A stretch of 36,875 bases of DNA, taken from VRUE01 sp040508545 (GTDB lineage Bacteria > Actinomycetota > Thermoleophilia > Solirubrobacterales > 70-9). Each line of letters begins with the position of its first letter. Position 1 is the stretch's first letter. The position numbers and the translations under genes were made by a program. The DNA lies in NCBI GenBank assembly GCA_040508545.1, contig JBEVMR010000118.1, positions 1-36,875 on the forward strand, read 5' to 3'. The notes beneath the pieces are model-generated. The model was not told where the DNA came from. It ran no database searches and worked only from the letters and a program-made list of their open reading frames with translations. Below are positions 8,614-16,731 of the stretch, one piece after another.

Positions 8614-11045
8614 GGCGCGGCAGGCGACTCGTACCAGTCGATCCAGGAATTGCAGGCTTCGCTGAGCGGCACGATGCGGCGCTCGCCGGCGCGGACCGCG
8701 ACCAGGTCGCCGACGTAGGCGACGTCGTCATAGCCGCTGAGTCGCTGCAGGAAGCTGGGATCCTCGGCCTCGATCGCGAACTCGATCTCGCCGCCGCGAC
8801 TGGTGAAGGCCCCGGCGGGCCAGAACTGGCCGTTGTTGGCGAGGCTGATCGTGTTGGGGCGCTGACCGTCCAGCGCCGGCTGCAGCTCCTGCTCGAAGCC
8901 CGGCGCGGTCAGGGTCAGGGGGAAGGCCGAGAAGTACTGCAGCGAGAGGCGCCAACGGCCTCGGGGGAGCTCGATCGCCTGCGCGGTTCGTTCGCCATTG
9001 TGCAACTGGCCGCCCTCCGACCAGCCGCCTTTCGGCGCGATCTCGACCGCCGGGTAGAGGGAGGCGCGCCCGGGGTTGGAGAGGAGGATGCGGATCTCGG
9101 GCGCCGCGCAGCCGGCCCAGGCGCCGGCATCGGTTCCCTCGAGCAGGACGTGGCGGTCTTCCGGCACGTCCGCCGTCCTCTTCCAGAGCAGGAAGGAGGG
9201 AGTCGCGGCGATGCGCCGGAAGCCCCGCGGGGCCTGGCTGTTCCAGGCGGCGCGGCCGGTGACCACGTAGGGAAAGCTGTCGAGGGTGCCGCGTGAGAAG
9301 GAGTCGAAATCGATCGGGCTGTAGGCGTCGCCGGTGTCGAACGGCTTCTCCGGGTTCTCCGCCACGCCGGGGTCGGGGAACTCGACCAACGGCACGTGGG
9401 TGTCCGCGCCCATCAGCTCGTAGGCCGCGTAGCGGTCCTGGCCGGCATAGAGCACCGGCTCGCCGTCGACCAGCGGCACGAAGGCGCGCAGCTCGGCTCC
9501 GTGGCCGGGCGGCGCCACCGGCGCGTTGCGCAGCGCCAGGAAGCTGGAGTACACGGCGCCACAGATGAAGACGACCGCAAGCCCAGTCCAGGCGAGCCGC
9601 ACCAAAGGTTGTGCGTTCGTCCTTTGTGGAGCTGTGGGGGACAAAGGACGAACGCGCAAGCCGAACTCGGCGAGCAGGGGGCGGATCGCGACCAGCATCG
9701 CCAGCGGGGCGGCGATGATCAGCGCCTTGGCCTGCGAGTAGTCGCCGCTGGTCGGCAGCGCGGCGAGGTAGAGCAGGGCGCAGGCAAGTAGTCCCAGCGG
9801 CACGGCCAGATCGCGCCGCCGCACCCACCAAAGCGTGCCGGCGAGCAGGGCGATGACGCCGATCGCGCCCGCGAGCCCGGACAGGTGGACGCCGCCCGGT
9901 GCCAGGAGCCTGTAGTTGTCCGCTGGCCACACGCCCAGCGCCTCGACTGGCGAGACCGGCCCGTAGGTGTTCGTTCCCGCGACTTTGCTGAAGGTGTCGA
10001 CGAAGCCGAAGGGGCCGACCAGGGTGGCGGCGACGCCGACGGCGGCGAGCACGACAATCGCCGCCAGCGTCACCGGCCGTAGCAGGAAGCGCAGCAGCTT
10101 CCGCGGCGCCAGCGCCCGTCGCACCGACGGCAGGGTCAGGCTCCAGAGGACCGCGATCGCGATCGGCCAGGCGAGCCCGGCGAAGCTGTAGGAGAAGAAG
10201 ATGCCGCCAGCCAGCGCCAGCCAGGGCAGCACAAACCGAATCCATCCATACGTGCCGTCACTTATGCGTCCATATGGGTGCTTAAGTGACGGCACGTCCT
10301 TTTGGCGCAGGGTGTCGACGTCGCGCAGGCCCACCGCTACGGCGAGGACGAAGAGCGCCTGGGCCAGCTCCTTGAAGGCGCCTTGGGCGAAGTAGGAGGC
10401 GCCGAGGTAGGAGACGGCGACCAGCGTCGCCGCCAGCAGCCGCCGTCCCGGCCCGAAGCCCGGCAGCGCCGCAAGGGCGGTCAGGCCGGTGAGGATGCCG
10501 ATCGCGAAGATCTCGCCGACGAAGGCTTGGCCAAGGCCAAGGCCGGGCACCGCTGCGACCGCCACCGCGAGGCCGTGGGGGCCCAGCGGGTAGCCGGCCT
10601 CGGGAACCGGGCCGGCGCCGCTGCGCAGCCACTCGGCCCAGGCGAGGTGGAGGCCGAGGTCGTTGTTGAAGCCGACCCCGAGCAGGCCCCAGCGAGCGCT
10701 GATCGCGAACGGAATCGAGAGCACCAGGGCGATCAGCAACGCCACTGGCACGCCTTGCCGCAGCGCTTCCCGCCAGTCGGGTCGCTCACTCTCGCCTCCG
10801 GCCGCGTCCCCGGCCCAGAAGACCACAGCAGCTGCGGCGGCCAAGAGCAGCACCAAGCCGAGGGTCGCCGAGGTGCCATGGCCGGGCGCACGGGCGAGCA
10901 CGCCGGTCACGGTCAGGACCGCGGCGAAGCCGACCGCCGGCTCCAGCCATGACCACGACGAGCGCCCGGCGAGGAGGAAGAGGGCGCGGCCGACGAGCAG
11001 TGCGGCGGCGCAGATCAGAGCCGCCGAGACGTAGGTCCCGATCAT
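8610..11045 (-). CDS. Large multi-pass membrane protein with C-terminal extracytoplasmic domain
   Basis: The frame is open beyond 11045, but that extension overlaps the upstream hydrolase; the ATG at 11045 (MIGTYVSAALICAAALLVG) starts directly in a transmembrane helix and gives 811 residues. About 14-15 hydrophobic helices fill residues 1 to about 500, followed by a soluble part of about 300 residues rich in short beta-like segments, with two cysteines (CAAPE, CNSW). This resembles GT-C-fold glycosyltransferase or polymer-export proteins in layout, but no catalytic motif is recognised. Residues 250-266 and 463-479 are encoded by inserted palindromic elements and fall in loops beside helices. 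Function unknown. Confidence 0.8.
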   Translation of the reverse strand: MIGTYVSAALICAAALLVGRALFLLAGRSSWSWLEPAVGFAAVLTVTGVLARAPGHGTSATLGLVLLLAAAAAVVFWAGDAAGGESERPDWREALRQGVPVALLIALVLSIPFAISARWGLLGVGFNNDLGLHLAWAEWLRSGAGPVPEAGYPLGPHGLAVAVAAVPGLGLGQAFVGEIFAIGILTGLTALAALPGFGPGRRLLAATLVAVSYLGASYFAQGAFKELAQALFVLAVAVGLRDVDTLRQKDVPSLKHPYGRISDGTYGWIRFVLPWLALAGGIFFSYSFAGLAWPIAIAVLWSLTLPSVRRALAPRKLLRFLLRPVTLAAIVVLAAVGVAATLVGPFGFVDTFSKVAGTNTYGPVSPVEALGVWPADNYRLLAPGGVHLSGLAGAIGVIALLAGTLWWVRRRDLAVPLGLLACALLYLAALPTSGDYSQAKALIIAAPLAMLVAIRPLLAEFGLRVRPLSPTAPQRTNAQPLVRLAWTGLAVVFICGAVYSSFLALRNAPVAPPGHGAELRAFVPLVDGEPVLYAGQDRYAAYELMGADTHVPLVEFPDPGVAENPEKPFDTGDAYSPIDFDSFSRGTLDSFPYVVTGRAAWNSQAPRGFRRIAATPSFLLWKRTADVPEDRHVLLEGTDAGAWAGCAAPEIRILLSNPGRASLYPAVEIAPKGGWSEGGQLHNGERTAQAIELPRGRWRLSLQYFSAFPLTLTAPGFEQELQPALDGQRPNTISLANNGQFWPAGAFTSRGGEIEFAIEAEDPSFLQRLSGYDDVAYVGDLVAVRAGERRIVPLSEACNSWIDWYESPAAP
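9609..9659. repeat. 51-bp hairpin element inserted in frame in a coding gene
   Basis: Two 19-base arms, TTGTGCGTTCGTCCTTTGT (9609-9627) and its complement at 9641-9659, match at 18 of 19 positions around a 13-base loop. On the coding (minus) strand the unit covers exactly 17 whole codons (residues 463-479, LRVRPLSPTAPQRTNAQ). It falls in the polar stretch just before the last transmembrane helix of the host protein. Its sequence is unrelated to the 48-bp palindrome in the same gene. Confidence 0.75.
10250..10297. repeat. 48-bp palindromic repeat, copy 2 (inside a coding gene)
   Basis: Twenty-one of 24 arm positions pair, with the same CCATATGG centre as copy 1 at 6239-6286. Its length, a multiple of three, keeps the host frame open and adds about 16 residues (DVPSLKHPYGRISDGT) in the loop between two transmembrane segments of the 811-residue membrane protein. 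The arrangement resembles the protein-coding palindromic elements known from Rickettsia. Confidence 0.85.
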
Positions 11046-11091
11046 CAGAGAGGGCAACCTATGCCAGCAGCCGCCCGTTGCGCGGCGAGGC

Positions 11092-11805
11092 TCAGTACTT
11101 CTCCGCCGCCCGTTCGAGCGCCGGCCGCAGGTTCTCGCCGCGCAGCGGCTCCGCGTGGCCGGCAGCGACGACCGCCGGTTCCAGGGCCGCAAGCTTGCGC
11201 ACCGACTCCTTCGCCATCGCGTGGTTCCAGCCCCAGGCGGGGTGGGGGACGCTGGCCTCGCCCTCCGGCAGCGGTTTGAGCCGGGCGGAGTCGATGAAGT
11301 AGACGACGTCGCTGACCAGCGCCACGCGGTCGCTCTCGCGCCAAAGCCCGATCAGCCCTGGCGCATGGCCGGGGAAATGGATCACGCGGAAGCCGGCGAT
11401 CTCGTCGCCCTCGGCAACCGTGCCCGCGATCTTCACCGCACCGCCGTCCCAGCGCCGCAGCAGGAAGGGGTAGATCCACCGGACCGGCGCCACCGGCAGC
11501 TGCGAGAGGTTCAGGTAGGGCCAGAGCGCGGCGTCGCTTTCGGCTTCCGCCACCTCGTCGGGATGGCAGTAGACGGGAGCGTCGAGGGACGGCGCGGTGC
11601 CGCGGTGGTCGCCGTGTGCGTGGCCGAGGACGACCCGCTTCAGCCCGCCGAGCTGCTCGGCGGCCGCCCGCGCCTTCTTCGTCATCGCCTTGGTGCCGGC
11701 ATCGAACTGGGTGACGCCGCCCCCCTCCTCCTCGAGGAAGTAGATGTTCATCCCCTTGCGCAGGTCCCCGCGCAGCAGCCAGACCCCCTCGGCGACTCTC
11801 TCCAT
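11092..11805 (-). CDS. MBL-fold metallo-hydrolase
   Basis: This 237-residue metallo-beta-lactamase-fold hydrolase has HAHGDH at 62-67 (the HxHxDH zinc motif), a later His in HFPGHAPG, the bridging Asp in LVSDVVYF and a final His in AAGHAEPL, so both metal sites look complete. The ATG at 11805 (MERVAEGVWLLRG) is chosen because GGGGGG lies just upstream and family members begin at this strand; an ATG at 11844 is possible. It lies 46 bases upstream of the membrane-protein gene on the same strand and may share its transcript. Hydrolases of this type act on thioesters, lactones or phosphoesters; the substrate is unknown. Confidence 0.88.
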   Translation of the reverse strand: MERVAEGVWLLRGDLRKGMNIYFLEEEGGGVTQFDAGTKAMTKKARAAAEQLGGLKRVVLGHAHGDHRGTAPSLDAPVYCHPDEVAEAESDAALWPYLNLSQLPVAPVRWIYPFLLRRWDGGAVKIAGTVAEGDEIAGFRVIHFPGHAPGLIGLWRESDRVALVSDVVYFIDSARLKPLPEGEASVPHPAWGWNHAMAKESVRKLAALEPAVVAAGHAEPLRGENLRPALERAAEKY

Positions 11806-11872
11806 GCCCCCCAGCGTACCCCCACCATGGGTGTCGGGCTCCAATTCCCAGCCGAACGCCTAGGCTCCGCCG

Positions 11873-12022
11873 ATGCCGATGCTGTGGAAAGTCGGGATGG
11901 TCGTGCTCGTCGCCTGCCTCGTCGCCTCGATGGCGATCGCGGCTGTGCGGCTCGCGACCACTCCAACCGAAATCCTCGGCGACGGGTTCCGAGGATTACC
12001 AGCCCGCCAGGCCGGGCGTTAG
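11873..12022 (+). CDS. Possible small single-pass membrane protein
   Basis: A 49-codon frame starts at ATG 11873. It encodes a hydrophobic stretch, MVVLVACLVASMAIAAV (residues 9-25), followed by a short polar tail ending in arginine. It lies in the gap between the divergent MBL hydrolase and the universal stress gene, ending 38 bases before the latter. No clear ribosome binding site is seen, so this is a candidate only. Confidence 0.35.
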   Translation: MPMLWKVGMVVLVACLVASMAIAAVRLATTPTEILGDGFRGLPARQAGR

Positions 12023-12050
12023 TATCGGCGCGGCCGGACCAGCGACCCAG

Positions 12051-12056
12051 AGGAGG
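12051..12056 (+). promoter_or_regulatory. Shine-Dalgarno fixing the GTG start of the universal stress gene
   Basis: A perfect AGGAGG sits 4 bases before GTG 12061. The open frame extends far upstream of this point, antisense to the hydrolase gene, so this site decides the true start. Confidence 0.8.
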
Positions 12057-12060
12057 CGGC

Positions 12061-12504
12061 GTGTTCACTCGCATCGTGGTTGGAACCGATGGATCTGAGA
12101 CCGCCGCCGAGGCGGTGCGCCAGGCAGTCGACCTGGCCAAGCTCGCCGGCGCCAGCCTCAGCATCGTCAGCGCTTACGAGCCCGTGCCAAAACGCCGCCT
12201 GCAGGCCGAGCAAGAGGGCGTACCGGCCGACGTTCAGTACGAGATCGGCCCCCGCGAGGACGTCAACCTGGTCCTCGATGGTGCCGCAGCGGCCGCAAAA
12301 GGCGAGGGGATCGAGGTGCAGACGCACCCGGTCGAGGGCTCGCCCTCCGATGCGATCCTCAACGTCGCCGAGGAGACCAAGGCCGACCTGATCGTCGTCG
12401 GCAACAAGGGCATGACCGGCGCGCGCCGCTTCGTGCTCGGCAGCGTCCCCAACAACATCTCCCATCACGCGCCATGCAGCGTGATGATCGTCCAAACGAC
12501 CTAG
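12061..12504 (+). CDS. Universal stress protein (UspA family, ATP-binding type)
   Basis: This 147-residue cytosolic protein contains a single Usp domain. The N terminus FTRIVVGTDGSETAAEAVRQA gives the first beta strand and the acidic residue expected to contact adenine. The C-terminal GNKGMTGARRFVLGSV fits the G-x2-G-x9-G(S/T) nucleotide-binding signature, so it should be the ATP-binding subtype. Such proteins are induced by starvation, oxidative stress or hypoxia and act as dimers; the exact role is unclear. The gene ends 5 bases from the convergent protease gene. Confidence 0.93.
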   Translation: MFTRIVVGTDGSETAAEAVRQAVDLAKLAGASLSIVSAYEPVPKRRLQAEQEGVPADVQYEIGPREDVNLVLDGAAAAAKGEGIEVQTHPVEGSPSDAILNVAEETKADLIVVGNKGMTGARRFVLGSVPNNISHHAPCSVMIVQTT

Positions 12505-12509
12505 GACAC

Positions 12510-13850
12510 CTATTCCGTCGCCTTGCCGGCGTCGATCAGGCCGGCGCCCTGGCGTTCGCGCGGCAGGCCGAGGTCGCGCGCGGTCTTGCGCAGCCGCCTG
12601 ATCAGCCGGTTGACCTTGCCGCGCGGCGATACGTCCGGGGAGATCGTGCCGCTGGCCAGGATCATCGCCGCCACGCCGGAGACGTGGGCGGCGGCCATCG
12701 AGGTGCCGATGTAGCTGCCTGGCTCGCCGAAGCGGCGTGGGTTGCCGCCGCGCAGGGTCACTTGGTAGATCGAGCGATTCGACACCGAGGGGCAGCCGCT
12801 GATCGGCAGGCCGCCGCCGGGCGCCAGGACGTCGACTCCCTCGCCGGGCAGCAGCGAGTAGCTGCCGAGGCAACCGCCCTCCGTCGTGCCGCCGACGCCG
12901 ATCGTGTGCGGCCCGGTCGCCGGCGGTGAGACACATGCCTCCGAGCCCAAGTTGCCGATCGAGGCCACCGTCACCACCCCCCTGCGGTAGGCGTCGCGCA
13001 GCTCCTGGTCGATCCCGGGGACGCTCTTGCCGCAGCCGAAGTTGAAGCTCATGTTGATCACGTCGGCGCCGTGGGCGACGGCGAAGCGGATGCCGCGGGC
13101 GATGTCGTCGGCCTCGCCGCTGCCGTGCCGGTCGAGGACGCGGACCGGCATCAGCTTTGCCCGGTAGGCGAGCCCGACCAGGCCGATGCCGTTGTTGGTC
13201 TTCTCGGCGACCGTGCCGGCGACGTGGGTGCCGTGGCCGTTCTGGTCAAGCGGCAGGCGGTCGTCGTCGACGAAGTCATAGCCCCTGGCGAACTGGCCGG
13301 AGGTGAAGTCGGGGCTACGGCGGTAGCCACCCCCGTAGTCGCGGTAGGCGATCCCGGTGTCGAGGACGGCGATGGTGACGCCCTGCGCCCCGCGCCGGCC
13401 CACTCTGGCCAGGTTGCGCCAGGCGCCGATCGCGTCGATGCCACCGGCGGAGACGGGCAGCGAAGCCGAGCTGGCGCCCTCCCAGGGCAGGAAGTTCCAC
13501 TGCAGCGAGACCCAGCCACCTGGGGGGCCAGGGGGGGTGGACAGTGGGCCGGGGTCGTTGGCCACCGCTGGCTCGAGCAGCGGCTGCCGCCGCGAGGCTG
13601 TGGCGATGTAGTTGGGCGCCGCGTACGCAACCCTGGGCCGTTGCCGCAGCGCCGCCACGGCCCGGCGCACGCCGACTCCGGGCGGCAGCTCGACGGCCCG
13701 GCCGCGTTGCTGACCCCGCAGCTTCACCACCACCTCGTCGCGGGCGAAGGAGCCGGCGGGGGAGATGCCGGCGCTGGCGCTGGCAGAAGCCGCGGAGATG
13801 CCCATGGCGAGCAGCGCCAGGGCAGCGAGGGTCGGAAGCAGTCGTCTCAT
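12510..13850 (-). CDS. Secreted subtilisin-like serine protease (S8 family)
   Basis: This 446-residue preproprotein has an MRRLLPTLAALALLAMG signal peptide, then a short propeptide region (EVVVKLRG...RVAYAAPNYIA, about 39-84) resembling an I9 inhibitor or truncated fervidolysin-like prodomain. The catalytic domain carries the triad D164 (AVLDTG), H206 (NGHGTHVAGT) and S384 (GTSMAAAHVSG), with oxyanion N300. Cysteines at 273, 306, 327 and 353 may form disulfides, consistent with export. The ATG at 13850 is chosen because it opens the signal peptide; the frame extends further upstream but reads through tadA. It is probably a general extracellular protease. Convergent with usp and divergent from tadA. 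Confidence 0.93.
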   Translation of the reverse strand: MRRLLPTLAALALLAMGISAASASASAGISPAGSFARDEVVVKLRGQQRGRAVELPPGVGVRRAVAALRQRPRVAYAAPNYIATASRRQPLLEPAVANDPGPLSTPPGPPGGWVSLQWNFLPWEGASSASLPVSAGGIDAIGAWRNLARVGRRGAQGVTIAVLDTGIAYRDYGGGYRRSPDFTSGQFARGYDFVDDDRLPLDQNGHGTHVAGTVAEKTNNGIGLVGLAYRAKLMPVRVLDRHGSGEADDIARGIRFAVAHGADVINMSFNFGCGKSVPGIDQELRDAYRRGVVTVASIGNLGSEACVSPPATGPHTIGVGGTTEGGCLGSYSLLPGEGVDVLAPGGGLPISGCPSVSNRSIYQVTLRGGNPRRFGEPGSYIGTSMAAAHVSGVAAMILASGTISPDVSPRGKVNRLIRRLRKTARDLGLPRERQGAGLIDAGKATE

Positions 13851-13946
13851 GGTCGGTCTCGCCTCGCGGAATCCCTGCACCGGTGCGAGCAAACGATCTA
13901 ACACCGGCCCCCGCGGGAAGTTGTCGGGGGCACGATACTTCGGCCG

Positions 13947-14432
13947 ATGCCGGAAGCCGACGTGACCGAGGAGCAGCGGCGCATGATGGGCCTGGCGCTC
14001 GAGTGCGCCAGCGGAGCGGAGGCGCATGGCGACGTGCCGATCGGCGCCGTCATCACCCGCGGCGGCGAGCCCCTCTCCGCAGCCGGCAACGAGCGCGAGC
14101 TGCGCCGCGACCCGACCGCGCACGCCGAGATCCTCGCCATCCGCGCCGCCTCGGAGGCGCTCGGCGGCTGGCGCCTGCCGGACACGACCCTCTACGTCAC
14201 GCTCGAGCCCTGCGCGATGTGCGCCGGCGCGATCGTCCTCGCCCGCATCCCCACCGTCGTCTACGGCGCCCCCGACCCCAAGGCCGGCGCCGCCGGCAGC
14301 GTCCTCGACGTTCTGGCCGAGCCCGCCCTCAACCACCGCCCCGATGTGATCGGCGGCGTGCTGGAGGAGGAATGCGCCGCCCTGCTGCGCGCGTTCTTCG
14401 CGAGCCGTCGAGCTTCACGGCCAGCGGGCTGA
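13947..14432 (+). CDS. tadA: tRNA-specific adenosine deaminase
   Basis: TadA converts A34 of tRNA-Arg(ACG) to inosine. The 161-residue protein has the zinc-dependent deaminase signature: HAE with H59 and catalytic E61, and PCAMC with C89 and C92. The surrounding VPIGAVI and AAGNER blocks are typical of TadA rather than of cytidine or guanine deaminases. A tRNA-Ser gene starts 24 bases downstream on the same strand, a common neighbourhood for tadA in actinobacteria. Confidence 0.93.
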   Translation: MPEADVTEEQRRMMGLALECASGAEAHGDVPIGAVITRGGEPLSAAGNERELRRDPTAHAEILAIRAASEALGGWRLPDTTLYVTLEPCAMCAGAIVLARIPTVVYGAPDPKAGAAGSVLDVLAEPALNHRPDVIGGVLEEECAALLRAFFASRRASRPAG

Positions 14433-14456
14433 GCCAATACCCTTCGAGATTGATCC

Positions 14457-14546
14457 GGAGAGGTGTCCGAGTGGCTTAAGGAGCGCGACTGGAAATCGCG
14501 TGGGCGGGGTTAACCCGCCTCGTGGGTTCGAATCCCACCCTCTCCG
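14457..14546 (+). tRNA. tRNA-Ser (GGA)
   Basis: A 90-base cloverleaf has acceptor GGAGAGG pairing with CCTCTCC and G as discriminator. The anticodon loop CTGGAAA gives anticodon GGA, reading UCC/UCU. There is a long class II variable arm (GGGCGGGGTTAACCCGCCT) and a TGGGTTCGAATCCCA T-arm. CCA is not encoded. TTTT follows directly, and the convergent glycosyltransferase gene ends 3 bases later. Confidence 0.97.
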
Positions 14547-14548
14547 TT

Positions 14549-16501
14549 TTAGGCCGCTTCGGTAGCCCCGTCAAGCGTTCGGACGGGCGCCGGGGCGGCA
14601 TCGAGCGGCAAGACGATCGTCTCCTGCGAGGCGGGCGCCTGGGCCGCGGGACGGTGGCCGCGCAGGCGCTCGTGGCTGCAGACCACGTAGCACCACTCCA
14701 TCAGGCGCATCCGCGATGCGGGATCCATCTCCTCGATCGTCGCGCCGACGAGGAAGTGGCCTTCGCCCTCGCGGCAGGAGCGGATCTCGATCTGGGCCGC
14801 GACCTCGTGCGTCTCCCCGGTTGCCTCTTCCAGCTCGAGCAGGACGGCGGGGCGCTCGCCGACGGTCACCGGCGCGTCCAGCACGAGCCCGACCCCGGCA
14901 GCGCTGGCGTCGACCAGCCGGCCGCCGATGTGGCCGCCGGAGGCGAAGCAGTGGGCCGGGGCATCGCCCTCGAAGCGGTAGACCTGGCGCCGCTGCTGGC
15001 GGCGGCCGACGGCGAGCAGGGTGCGCAGAACCCGGCGCAGCTCGATCAGGCCGAGCAGCGGCACGATCACCGCGGCGATTCCGGGCATGTCGGGCAGCGG
15101 CCCGACCCCGGCGAGGTCGAGCAGGCGCAGCGTGGTGCCGCCGGCCAGCACGACCGCGGCGACGATCACCAGGTGTAACTTGCGCATCGCCTTGATCCCG
15201 CCGCCGTCGGCGCCCTGCTTCGGCGTCACCTTGAAGGCGGTGTGGCCGGGGCGGAAGATGCAGCGCAGCGCCCGCGTGTAGATCTCCATCGTCATCAGCT
15301 CGTAGTGGGCGGTCTCGCCGATCTTCATGTAGCCGCGGGTCAGGGCCGAGCCGGCGAGCAAGTTGAGGCTGACCGCTGGCAGCCAGAGCGCGGCGAGGGC
15401 GACGACGCTGATCTTCATCGGCAGCGCGCCGGTCCACAGCACGGCACCGAGCGTGGCGAGCAGCAGCAGGCGCATCGGCGGCGCCAGGTAGGCGGCGAGG
15501 CTGACGAAGTAGGAGAGTCGCTGCAGCGGCCGCAGCTCGCGGGCGCGCAAGGGCGACTCTGGCAGGGTGAAGACGGCGAGGTTGCCGCGCGCCCAGCGGT
15601 CGCGTTGCAGCAGGTAGCCGTCGAGGTCGTGGGGGGCGAGGCCCTGGACCAGGACCTCGTCGTGGTAGCGGCTGGCCCAGCCGTGGCGCTGCATGCGGAT
15701 CGTCGTGTGGAAGTCCTCGGCGATCGTCTCGGTGGCGACGCCGCCGATCTCCAGCAGCGCTCCGCGCCGCAGCAGCGCCGCCGAGCCGCACCAGTAGGCG
15801 GCGCCGTGGCGGTCCTTGCCGGGGCAGACGACGCGGTAGAAGAGCGATTGCTCGTGGCGGCCGACGACGTAGTGCTGGACCGAGTCGTGGTTGAAGAAGT
15901 CGTGCGGGCTCTGGACCAGGGCGACTTTCTCGTCGTCGAAATAGCCGACCATCGCGTCGAGCGCGTCGGGCATCGGCACGTGGTCGGCGTCGAGCATCAG
16001 CACCAGCTCGCCCTCAGTGCGGGGGAGCGCGGCGTTGATGTTGCCCGCCTTGGCGTGCGAGTTGTCGGGCCGGGTCAGGTACTCGGCGCCGGCGACCCGG
16101 GCCAGCTGCTCCATCTCCGTCCGTTTGCCGTCGTCGAGCAGGTAGGTGGTGTGCGGGTAGGCGAGGGCGCGGCAGCCGGCCAGCGTCGCCGCCACCACCT
16201 CGAAGGGCTCGTCGTAGGTGCAGACGTAGACGTCGATCTTGCGCCCGGGCGTGGCGGGCGGCCGCTGCGCGGGCGGGCGCGACCACGAGTACCAGGCGAG
16301 GGTCCCGAGCGCCCAGAGGCCGTAGACCTCGGTGACGAGCAGCATCGCGAAGAGCACCGGGTTGGCGCCTTCGCCGCTCCAGCCGAAGCGCCAGATCAGG
16401 TAGCCGACGCCCCAGATCAACGCGCAGAGCGCAAACAGCCGCAGCGGCGTTGGGTGGCGGTCGAAGAATCGCCCGATCCGGGTCTGCTCGCTGGCTTGCA
16501 C
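14549..16501 (-). CDS. BcsA-like family 2 glycosyltransferase with PilZ domain
   Basis: This 650-residue membrane glycosyltransferase resembles bacterial cellulose synthase. The cytosolic GT2 domain has LLDDG (D123-D124), DAD (171-173), AED (261-263, where cellulose synthases usually have TED) and QRDRW (299-303). FKVTPKQG at 423-430 matches the BcsA gating-loop region. Hydrophobic helices lie at about 20-70, 325-400 and 440-490. A C-terminal PilZ domain has RQVYR (505-509) and DASAAG (531-536), the RxxxR and DxSxxG c-di-GMP-binding motifs. A processive synthase activated by c-di-GMP is likely, but no BcsB, BcsZ or BcsC is adjacent and the sugar is unknown. The GTG at 16501 is the start with the best-placed purine-rich leader. 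Confidence 0.9.
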   Translation of the reverse strand: MQASEQTRIGRFFDRHPTPLRLFALCALIWGVGYLIWRFGWSGEGANPVLFAMLLVTEVYGLWALGTLAWYSWSRPPAQRPPATPGRKIDVYVCTYDEPFEVVAATLAGCRALAYPHTTYLLDDGKRTEMEQLARVAGAEYLTRPDNSHAKAGNINAALPRTEGELVLMLDADHVPMPDALDAMVGYFDDEKVALVQSPHDFFNHDSVQHYVVGRHEQSLFYRVVCPGKDRHGAAYWCGSAALLRRGALLEIGGVATETIAEDFHTTIRMQRHGWASRYHDEVLVQGLAPHDLDGYLLQRDRWARGNLAVFTLPESPLRARELRPLQRLSYFVSLAAYLAPPMRLLLLATLGAVLWTGALPMKISVVALAALWLPAVSLNLLAGSALTRGYMKIGETAHYELMTMEIYTRALRCIFRPGHTAFKVTPKQGADGGGIKAMRKLHLVIVAAVVLAGGTTLRLLDLAGVGPLPDMPGIAAVIVPLLGLIELRRVLRTLLAVGRRQQRRQVYRFEGDAPAHCFASGGHIGGRLVDASAAGVGLVLDAPVTVGERPAVLLELEEATGETHEVAAQIEIRSCREGEGHFLVGATIEEMDPASRMRLMEWCYVVCSHERLRGHRPAAQAPASQETIVLPLDAAPAPVRTLDGATEAA

Positions 16502-16588
16502 GCCCTTCCATCGGCTAGGACGACCGCCGTCTTGAGGCCTGAAAACATCATGGTTCCCTCACGCATGCCCCCAGGCGCTGGCGCTACG

Positions 16589-16594
16589 TAGAAT
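16589..16594 (+). promoter_or_regulatory. Possible original tRNA-Ser(CGA) promoter -10 box
   Basis: TAGAAT lies 20 bases before the first truncated tRNA copy. The sequence upstream of this copy differs from that upstream of the other two. This fits the original chromosomal promoter left behind when elements were inserted. No good -35 box is visible. Confidence 0.35.
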
Positions 16595-16614
16595 CTGGCC
16601 CAGATCGATGTCCC

Positions 16615-16653
16615 GGAGGGGTGCCGGAGTGGTTGAACGGGGCAGTCTCGAAA
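16615..16653 (+). repeat. tRNA-Ser(CGA) 5' half, copy A (putative left attachment site)
   Basis: These 39 bases are identical to positions 1-39 of the complete tRNA-Ser(CGA) at 25810: acceptor 5' strand, D arm and anticodon stem-loop through TCTCGAAA. The match then stops abruptly. The 3' half is absent, so it cannot make a tRNA. It is read here as the left junction of a tandem tRNA-borne insertion. Confidence 0.9.
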
Positions 16654-16731
16654 GTTGCGCAGCTGTTTACGCTGCAGCCCGAGAGTCAGGCCAAGCCCCC
16701 GAGCGCACCCGTTCGTGAGGGGTCAGGCAGT

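Noticed and set aside
8728..10245. A 505-codon minus-strand frame inside the membrane-protein gene
   Set aside because: Its composition is that of a shadow frame, while the chosen frame gives coherent transmembrane helices.
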